Assembly (NCBI GenBank): GCA_030632625.1 | Contig: DAOVUK010000238.1 | Span: forward strand, 1-5,790 | Reading direction: 5' to 3' | DNA length: 5,790 nucleotides | From: Gammaproteobacteria bacterium | GTDB lineage: Bacteria > Pseudomonadota > Gammaproteobacteria > GRL18 | Shown here: positions 1 through 4,401 of the stretch, piece by piece | How positions within the stretch are numbered: position 1 is the stretch's first letter | How the letters are laid out: the number at the start of each line of letters is the position of its first letter | Notes under the pieces: model-generated | What the model was told of the DNA's origin: nothing | The model's database searches: none | The model's input: the letters and a program-made list of their open reading frames with translations, nothing else | Position numbers and translations under genes: made by a program

Positions 1-1291
1 CATTCTGGAACCCATCGGCCGTAATACCGCCCCGGCAATTTGTGCTGCAGCTGAATATATTCAGGGGAAAAACTTCGCTGACAACTCTGTTAATAAAAGC
101 TCTGTTAATAAAAGCTCTGATAAAAACACCGCGGGAGATAATGTGATGCTGATTCTGGCCGCTGATCATGTCATTCAGGATAAAGAGGCGTTTCATCAGG
201 TGGTTGAATCAGGCTGCCGGGTTGCTCAGCAGGGGCAGTTAATTACCTTTGGCATTGTGCCGGATAAAGCCGAAACGGGTTATGGTTATATTAAGCGGGC
301 GGGCTTGTTTAATCAGCAGGAAAATGCCTATAAAGTTGAAAAGTTTGTTGAAAAACCGGATGTAGAAACTGCCCAGAAATATTTGACCAGTGGTGAATAT
401 TACTGGAACAGCGGCATGTTTATGTTCCAGGCCAGTGCAATATTACAGGAAATGGAAATCTTATCTGAAGAAATCTATAAGGCAGTAAAAGCGTCGGTAT
501 CAGAGGGCACTAAAGATCTGGATTTTTGCCGCCTTGGCATTGATGCTTTTACAGCTTCGCCCTCAGACTCAATTGATTATGCGGTTATGGAAAAAACCGA
601 CAAGGCGGTTGTCCTGCCCCTGGATGCAGGCTGGAATGATGTCGGTGTATGGTCTGCCCTATGGGATGTGAATGACCGTGATGAGAATGGTAATGTACTT
701 CAGGGTGATGTGCTGACATATGAGCTGACCAATAGTTATATTCATGCCGAAGAGCGTATGATTGCTGTGATCGGCATGGATAATTGTGTGGTGGTGGAAA
801 CGGCCGATGCGGTTCTGGTGGCTGATAAATCACGCTCGCAGGATGTCAAAGAAATTGTTAACCAGCTTAAAAAAAGTGGTCGGGAAGAAGCATTACTGCA
901 CCAGCGGGTTTTTCGTCCCTGGGGCAGTTATGAAACACTCGATGAAACGGATAGATTTAAAGTGAAACGCATCATTGTTACTCCGGGAGCTAAATTATCA
1001 TTACAGATGCATCATCACAGGGCAGAACACTGGGTGGTGGTTAAAGGCACGGCAAAAATTGTCTGTGGTGACAAAGAATTTATCATGACCGAAGATCAGT
1101 CAAATTATATTCCTCTGGGTACAATGCATCGTCTGGAAAATCCAGGTGTAATCCCTCTGGAAATTATTGAGATTCAAACGGGCAGTTATCTTGGTGAAGA
1201 TGATATTACCCGTGTTGATGATCACTATGGTCGGGTAGAAAAGAATTGTGTAGAGAATAACTCAGTAGAGAAAGGTCTGACAAGCTCATAA
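1..1291 (+). CDS. manC: Bifunctional mannose-1-phosphate guanylyltransferase / mannose-6-phosphate isomerase, 5'-truncated by window edge
   Basis: The reading frame is open from base 2 (first full codon) to the TAA at 1289-1291, giving 429 residues. The ATG at 143 is internal, because conserved family sequence (ILEPIGRNTAPAI) lies upstream of it. About 80 N-terminal residues, including the glycine-rich GTP-binding loop, should lie outside the window. Visible nucleotidyltransferase motifs are LAADHV (about nt 155-172), FVEKP (344-358), YWNSGMFMF and SIDYAVMEK. The C-terminal type II phosphomannose isomerase cupin starts at FRPWGSYE (nt 911) and has the signature QMHHHRAEHW (1004-1033), whose His and Glu residues bind metal in this family. 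The enzyme acts in the cytoplasm, converting Fru-6-P to Man-6-P and Man-1-P plus GTP to GDP-mannose. With the missing part it would exceed 500 residues, longer than the usual ~480. The excess is a repeat-bearing insertion and a repetitive tail. Equivalent names are cpsB, algA and xanB; the polysaccharide served cannot be told from this window. Confidence 0.95.
   Translation, partial: ILEPIGRNTAPAICAAAEYIQGKNFADNSVNKSSVNKSSDKNTAGDNVMLILAADHVIQDKEAFHQVVESGCRVAQQGQLITFGIVPDKAETGYGYIKRAGLFNQQENAYKVEKFVEKPDVETAQKYLTSGEYYWNSGMFMFQASAILQEMEILSEEIYKAVKASVSEGTKDLDFCRLGIDAFTASPSDSIDYAVMEKTDKAVVLPLDAGWNDVGVWSALWDVNDRDENGNVLQGDVLTYELTNSYIHAEERMIAVIGMDNCVVVETADAVLVADKSRSQDVKEIVNQLKKSGREEALLHQRVFRPWGSYETLDETDRFKVKRIIVTPGAKLSLQMHHHRAEHWVVVKGTAKIVCGDKEFIMTEDQSNYIPLGTMHRLENPGVIPLEIIEIQTGSYLGEDDITRVDDHYGRVEKNCVENNSVEKGLTSS
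86..127 (+). repeat. 15-bp in-frame tandem repeat inside manC
   Basis: Two perfect copies of TCTGTTAATAAAAGC (86-100 and 101-115) are followed by a decayed third (116-127, TCTGATAAAAAC). The unit is exactly five codons and encodes SVNKS twice. It falls between the conserved ILEPIGRNTAPAI and LAADHV motifs, where the E. coli homologue as I recall it has roughly 17 fewer residues. This is probably an expanded surface loop produced by replication slippage. Confidence 0.85.
1235..1279 (+). repeat. Degenerate 15-bp tandem repeat at the 3' end of manC
   Basis: Three consecutive 15-bp units start at 1235, 1250 and 1265, each opening with GTAGARAA. They encode VEKNC, VENNS and VEKGL just before the stop codon, beyond the conserved isomerase cupin. 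The period is the same as in the internal repeat at 86-127 and the encoded pentapeptides are alike (SVNKS versus VENNS/VEKGL). Confidence 0.6.
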
Positions 1292-2787
1292 TGATGAAAA
1301 CAACCATTGAAGAATTAATGCACAGCAGCCAGGTCAAATTTGGCACCAGCGGTGCTCGCGGACTGGTCAGCGATATGAGCGATCAGGTTTGTTATGTCTA
1401 TACTCTGGGCTTTGTTCAGTATCTTGAAAAGACCCAGCAACTCATTCCCAAACCGGGTCAAACGCCTGCTATAGCCCTGGCCGGTGATCTGCGCAGCAGC
1501 ACACCAGGCATTCTTAAGGCCTGTGCCAGAGCGATTTCAGACAGTGGCTATCGGGTTGTCAATACTGGTCTGATAGCGACGCCAGCGGTGGCGCTCTATG
1601 GCCTTGCCCATAATTGTCCGGCCATTATGGTTACCGGAAGTCATATCCCAGACGATCGAAATGGTATTAAATTTTATAAACTGGCGGGTGAAATACTCAA
1701 ACAAGATGAGCTGATTATAAAACAGCAGACAATTACTATACCTGCTGAACTGTTTGATGCTCAGGGAAAATTTAAAGAAGTGGATAACTTTCTTCCGGCT
1801 GTTGACTCAACGGCAAAGGAAGAATATCAACAACGGTTTCTGGATCTTTTTCCGGCCAATGCCCTGGCAGGAAAAAAGATTGGTGTATATCAGCATAGTG
1901 GCGTTGCCCGGGAAATGATACCGGAAATTCTGGAGAAACTGGGTGCTCAGGTGATTAAACTGGGGTTTTCTGAGCAATTTATTCCTGTTGATACCGAAGC
2001 GGTGCGCGAAGAAGATATTGAACTGGCCAGACAATGGACATCTGAACATCATCTGGATGCTATTGTGTCAACGGATGGTGATGCGGATCGTCCATTAATT
2101 GCTGATGAGAATGGACAATGGCTGCGTGGTGATATTGCGGGTTTTTTATGTGCACACTATCTGCAGATTGATCATATTGTGACTCCGGTCAGTTCCAATA
2201 CCTGTGTTGAAAAATCAGTTTTTTTTGTTGATGTAAAACGCACCCGCATTGGTTCTCCCTATGTCATTGAAGCAATGCAGCATTATGTCGACGATCATTA
2301 CGCTGCGGTTGCCGGTTATGAAGCCAATGGCGGTTTCCTGCTGGCGACACCGGTTAGAAAAAATAATTATTTATTGAGCGCACTGCCCACACGTGATGCA
2401 ATTATTGTTTTGCTGACTCTGCTGCATAGCAGTGTTGAACAAAAGACTTCAGTCTCACAATTATCTGCTCGATTGCCCCAGCGCTATACCTATAGTGATC
2501 GAATTAAAAACTTTGCCACAGAAAAAAGTCAACAATTAATGCTTCGATATACACAAGGTACAGAAACAGAAAATAAGACAAGTATTACAACTGATTTTCC
2601 TCAGTTCGGCAGCATCAGCACTATTAATACACTTGATGGTCTGAGGATCACTTTTAATAATGGTGATATTATCCATTTCCGACCTTCTGGAAATGCCCCG
2701 GAGTTTCGTTGTTATAGTGAATCTGACAGTATAGAAAAAGCCCGGAATATTAATGAAATGGCTCTGCAAAGCATTATGTCTATATAG
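1291..2787 (+). CDS. manB: Phosphomannomutase (alpha-D-phosphohexomutase family)
   Basis: This 498-residue cytoplasmic enzyme interconverts mannose-6-phosphate and mannose-1-phosphate, the step between the two activities of the upstream ManC protein. All four family signatures are present in order. KFGTSGARG is at residues 16-24. The phosphoserine loop VTGSHIPDDRNGIKFY is at 114-129, with Ser117 as the expected phosphorylated residue. The metal-binding DGDADR is at 262-267, the sugar-binding loop GYEANGGF at 342-349, and the phosphate-binding RPSGNAPEFRCYSES at 464-478. The loop reads TGSHIP rather than the textbook TASHNP, and the metal loop has Ala where many relatives have Gly. The start overlaps the manC stop in TAATG, which suggests translational coupling; a second ATG follows at 1294 and could be used instead. 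A purine-rich GAGAAAGG (1268-1275) is a somewhat distant ribosome site. Other names in use are cpsG and algC. Phosphoglucomutase activity cannot be excluded. Confidence 0.93.
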   Translation: MMKTTIEELMHSSQVKFGTSGARGLVSDMSDQVCYVYTLGFVQYLEKTQQLIPKPGQTPAIALAGDLRSSTPGILKACARAISDSGYRVVNTGLIATPAVALYGLAHNCPAIMVTGSHIPDDRNGIKFYKLAGEILKQDELIIKQQTITIPAELFDAQGKFKEVDNFLPAVDSTAKEEYQQRFLDLFPANALAGKKIGVYQHSGVAREMIPEILEKLGAQVIKLGFSEQFIPVDTEAVREEDIELARQWTSEHHLDAIVSTDGDADRPLIADENGQWLRGDIAGFLCAHYLQIDHIVTPVSSNTCVEKSVFFVDVKRTRIGSPYVIEAMQHYVDDHYAAVAGYEANGGFLLATPVRKNNYLLSALPTRDAIIVLLTLLHSSVEQKTSVSQLSARLPQRYTYSDRIKNFATEKSQQLMLRYTQGTETENKTSITTDFPQFGSISTINTLDGLRITFNNGDIIHFRPSGNAPEFRCYSESDSIEKARNINEMALQSIMSI

Positions 2788-2993
2788 AAATCAACTCTCT
2801 ATTTAGTGTTAACCTGATCACAGAATTAATCATTTAGTTTTATGATGATTTATTGTCAAAGGGTTTGCATTAGTCTTGTGTCTATTCCTATCCTATTGAA
2901 AACAAATTGAAAAAAAATATCACAGAATAAAATCTGGATGATTTTTAAGCATAAATCAGCAAGTAAGACTTTTCTGATAGCGGAGAACCCTAA
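2788..2993. other. A/T-rich intergenic stretch after manB, no gene and no clear terminator
   Basis: I see no open frame with a ribosome site and no hairpin with a T-run, so the man transcript has no obvious stop immediately after manB. Two items can be named. The first is a CRP-like core, TGTTA-N6-TCACA (2807-2822), matching 9 of 10 positions of TGTGA-N6-TCACA. The second is a 10-bp direct repeat, ATCACAGAAT, at 2817-2826 and 2919-2928. Neither is placed against a convincing promoter. Confidence 0.4.
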
Positions 2994-3021
2994 TTGCCAC
3001 CTGGCATTATTTTGGTAGAAT
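2994..3021 (+). promoter_or_regulatory. Sigma70-like promoter pointing into the hairpin-repeat array
   Basis: TTGCCA (2994-2999) and TAGAAT (3016-3021) each match the consensus at five of six positions and are 16 bp apart. Transcription would begin around 3028, within a few bases of the first repeat unit at 3031, and no protein gene follows for 500 bp. This is the best two-box promoter I found in the intergenic region. Confidence 0.5.
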
Positions 3022-3030
3022 GCTTCCAGC

Positions 3031-3163
3031 GATTAGGACTTTAGAACTTTTTTCGTAAAAGTCATTATCCTAGTGATTAGGACTTTAGAAATTTTTTCGT
3101 AAAAGTCATTATCCTAGTGATTAGGATTTTAGAAATTTTTTTCGTAAAAGTCATTATCCCGGC
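3031..3163 (+). repeat. Three tandem 44-45 bp repeats with internal dyad symmetry
   Basis: Units start with GATTAGGA at 3031, 3075 and 3119 (lengths 44, 44 and 45 bp); a fourth, decayed start lies at 3164. The copies differ by an A/C change before the T-run, one extra T and a C/T change in the third, and TCCTAGT versus TCCCGGC at the unit end. Inside each unit GACTTTA plus GAAA pairs with TTTC plus TAAAAGTC across a small T loop, a hairpin of about 11 bp with two single-base bulges. At the junctions TCCTA and TAGGA form a second short hairpin around GTGAT. The spacing and hairpins do not fit a CRISPR array, because no variable spacers separate the units. Confidence 0.9.
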
Positions 3164-3174
3164 GATTAGGAATT

Positions 3175-3208
3175 TTGAAATAAGGATTATTTCAACTTTT
3201 TATTTTTA
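3175..3208 (+). terminator. AU-rich hairpin with T-rich tail, possible weak terminator
   Basis: TTGAAATAA (3175-3183) and TTATTTCAA (3187-3195) form a perfect 9-bp stem with the loop GGA, followed by CTTTTTATTTTT. It occupies the place where a fourth tandem unit would continue. The stem has only one G-C pair, so termination may be inefficient. Confidence 0.4.
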
Positions 3209-3220
3209 AAGAGTGAGTTC

Positions 3221-3249
3221 TTGTCAGCTGACGTAGCCAGAATTAAATT
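3221..3249 (+). promoter_or_regulatory. Possible promoter ahead of a gene-less terminator
   Basis: TTGTCA (3221-3226) matches the -35 consensus at five of six positions. TAAATT (3244-3249), 17 bp further on, matches the -10 consensus at four of six. Initiation would be near 3256. The A/T richness of the area makes chance matches likely, so this depends on the strong terminator downstream for support. Confidence 0.3.
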
Positions 3250-3255
3250 TATTTA

Positions 3256-3408
3256 AGGAAGATGTAAGACGGAACGATTAGGGAGTATAGGGTCCAGGGA
3301 TTGACCGCAAGCAGGATTTTCTACAATAAAATGAACTTTTTATTGGGAGAGTGGCTTGGAATGGAGGTACAAAAGCGACTTGAGGTCAAACTCAGTCGCT
3401 TTTTTTTT
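3256..3408 (+). ncRNA. Candidate small RNA ending at a strong terminator
   Basis: About 150 bp lie between a possible promoter and a strong + strand terminator with no credible protein gene inside. The segment can form a GGTC/GACC hairpin (3291-3306) and a perfect 8-bp hairpin, CAATAAAA with TTTTATTG (3324-3331 and 3338-3345). A purine-rich single-stranded stretch (GGGAGAG, GGAATGGAGG) precedes the terminator. It matches no riboswitch or RNA family I recognise. The alternative is that the terminator closes readthrough from manB or from the upstream repeat RNA. Confidence 0.35.
3371..3408 (+). terminator. Strong Rho-independent terminator
   Basis: AAAAGCGACTTGAG (3371-3384) pairs with CTCAGTCGCTTTT (3391-3403) around the loop GTCAAA, 13 pairs with one bulged T, running into nine consecutive T (3400-3408). 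The opposite strand has only a four-T run, so it acts mainly rightward. The nearest upstream gene, manB, ends 583 bp earlier. Confidence 0.9.
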
Positions 3409-3439
3409 GCCTGAAATACCCTAATCTGTGAGTTTATTC

Positions 3440-3458
3440 CTGGTTCAGCACTGGTTCA
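3440..3458 (+). promoter_or_regulatory. Paired CTGGTTCA direct repeat, possible regulator site
   Basis: CTGGTTCA occurs at 3440-3447 and 3451-3458, 11 bp apart, about one helical turn. The pair lies just upstream of the TATAAT-like boxes that serve the gene at 3547, where activators of the response-regulator type often bind direct repeats. No regulator gene is in the window. Confidence 0.35.
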
Positions 3459-3473
3459 CAGAGCAATAGTTAG

Positions 3474-3488
3474 TATAATTGCTATAAT
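3474..3488 (+). promoter_or_regulatory. Extended -10 promoter for the exported-protein genes
   Basis: TGCTATAAT (3480-3488) is a perfect extended -10 element (TGn plus TATAAT), and a second TATAAT overlaps upstream at 3474-3479. No good -35 box sits at the right distance, which is usual for extended -10 promoters or activator-dependent ones. Initiation near 3495 would leave a leader of about 50 nt. The terminator at 3371-3408 insulates it from upstream transcription. Confidence 0.55.
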
Positions 3489-3546
3489 CTTAAATATAAA
3501 TTATTCATAGCAATCGGCTTAGGCTGATTATTGAGAGGAGCATTAT

Positions 3547-4350
3547 ATGAAAAAACTAAACAGAATATATTATCAATATCTGCTGATTATTGTCATGGCA
3601 GTGATAACATTGCCGGCATTTGCCAGAGATTACTCTTATATGGATGCTCGTACTTCGGGCGGGGACAGTGTTCCAGTTTCAACTTCACCAGGCACTGCAG
3701 CACCTGCCTCGCAGACCAGTTCTATACTGAATTCCATTATTGATGCAGCGGTAACTACGAGCGTTGATTCAGTTGATGAGTCAGTTGATCGGGCTGATGA
3801 TTCTTTTACCGGGCGGTTTTATAATAACTTTAGAAGAGATCAGCTGCAGCAAAATCCAGATTATAGCGATCGGTATGAACAGGAGAGATATGAACGCGAT
3901 CGCTATGCTCAAGAGAGATATGAGCGAGAACGATATAGACGTGAATATGACAGAGATTATCAGTATCGTGATGATGAAAGACACAAGCCGGGAAATCAGC
4001 ACAGGAACCGGGGAATAAATTCAGGTAACAATCCAGGAAAACATTACGGAAATAATCCAGGGAAAAAATGGCAGAAGCAGCAGAGCAAAAAACAGAAAAA
4101 AAGAGAGAAGGAGTGGCGTAAAGAGCAAAAGAGAAGGGACAAAGAAAGCAATAAATACTATAAACAACGACGTAATGGCGATGATCGACAGTGGCGTGAA
4201 GATAAACGCCGTAAAGAATGGCGGGAAAATCGTGATGAAGCTGAAAGAGAGCGCAGAAAAGAGTATAAGAAAAAGCGTGATTATGATGATAGTCGCGACA
4301 GGGGCAGAAATCGTTACAAAAACATACAAAAAGAAATGGAATCTTTTTAA
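3547..4350 (+). CDS. Exported, highly charged Arg/Lys/Glu/Tyr-rich repeat protein, unknown function
   Basis: The gene encodes 267 residues, with AGGAG (3536-3540) six bases before the ATG. Residues 1-26 form a Sec signal peptide: KK near the start, the hydrophobic stretch YLLIIVMAVI, and an AFA cleavage motif before RDYS. The mature protein opens with a Ser/Thr/Gly/Pro-rich segment (35-60) and an acidic SVD-repeat patch (72-86). An ERY-type repeat follows at 108-140, with the 10-residue unit QERYERDRYA then QERYERERYR. Two GNNPGK repeats lie at 160-173. The tail (174-265) is almost all Lys, Arg, Glu, Gln and Asp with regularly placed Trp and Tyr, probably helical or disordered, and strongly basic. 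I do not recognise a domain. A periplasmic role binding polyanions, metal or the envelope is only a guess. Its skewed composition may also hide homology. It precedes the peptidoglycan-binding protein gene by 51 bp and may be cotranscribed with it. Confidence 0.8.
   Translation: MKKLNRIYYQYLLIIVMAVITLPAFARDYSYMDARTSGGDSVPVSTSPGTAAPASQTSSILNSIIDAAVTTSVDSVDESVDRADDSFTGRFYNNFRRDQLQQNPDYSDRYEQERYERDRYAQERYERERYRREYDRDYQYRDDERHKPGNQHRNRGINSGNNPGKHYGNNPGKKWQKQQSKKQKKREKEWRKEQKRRDKESNKYYKQRRNGDDRQWREDKRRKEWRENRDEAERERRKEYKKKRDYDDSRDRGRNRYKNIQKEMESF
3882..3938 (+). repeat. 30-bp coding repeat for the ERY motif
   Basis: GGAGAGATATGAACG near 3882 recurs in changed form 30 bp later as AGAGAGATATGAGCG near 3912, with further decayed ERY/REY codons on either side. 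It encodes two successive ten-residue units with Tyr at fixed spacing. Confidence 0.65.
4024..4065 (+). repeat. 24-bp coding repeat for GNNPGK
   Basis: The codons for GNNPGK occur at 4024-4041 and again at 4048-4065, a 24-bp period, in the glycine/asparagine hinge between the ERY repeats and the basic tail. Confidence 0.6.
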
Positions 4351-4357
4351 CAATTAA

Positions 4358-4385
4358 TTTGTCCCCGGTTTAAACCAGGGACAAA
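4358..4385 (+). other. Strong intercistronic hairpin without a T-run
   Basis: TTTGTCCC (4358-4365) pairs with GGGACAAA (4378-4385). Inside, after one C-A mismatch, lies the palindrome GGTTTAAACC (4367-4376). The 3' flank on the + strand is AATAAAGAG and on the - strand TTAATTG, so neither side has the T-run of a proper terminator. It fills the gap between the two exported-protein genes, which suggests an mRNA-stabilising or processing hairpin, or a partial attenuator, that lets their expression differ. Confidence 0.7.
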
Positions 4386-4401
4386 AATAAAGAGAGTGAT
4401 G

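Larger units (their letters stand above)
3028..3208 (+). ncRNA. Candidate small RNA made of three tandem hairpins
   Basis: This is inferred from layout: a near-consensus promoter ends at 3021, three 44-45 bp hairpin-forming units occupy 3031-3163, and an AU-rich hairpin with a T-rich tail lies at 3175-3208. The result would be an RNA of about 180 nt with no start codon plus ribosome site of note. Within the units, the C-to-T change in the third copy (GACTTT to GATTTT) turns a C-G pair into a G-U pair in + strand RNA, so the stem is kept; the opposite strand would have an A-C mismatch. It matches no RNA family I recognise. The alternative is untranslated repeat DNA read only as the 3' tail of the man transcript. 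Confidence 0.35.

Noticed and set aside
585..833. 82-residue His/Pro-rich open frame on the minus strand
   Set aside because: It is antisense to a well-conserved part of manC and its odd composition is a product of that.
143..1291. ATG at 143 as the true start of manC
   Set aside because: Conserved family residues (ILEPIGRNTAPAI) are encoded in frame upstream from base 2, so the gene begins outside the window.
2817..2855. Terminator directly after manB (ATCAT/ATGAT dyad)
   Set aside because: The stem is only about five A/T-rich pairs and no T-run follows.
3031..3170. CRISPR array
   Set aside because: The whole 44-45 bp unit repeats with no variable spacers, only three copies exist and no cas gene is present.
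3331..3414. 27-codon open frame starting MNFLLGEW
   Set aside because: It has no well-placed ribosome site, starts inside a hairpin stem and reads through the terminator, so it looks accidental.
4021..4353. 110-residue hydrophobic open frame on the minus strand
   Set aside because: It is the antisense of the Lys/Arg/Glu-rich coding sequence; purine-rich codons give hydrophobic antisense codons, and the + strand gene has a signal peptide and a ribosome site.
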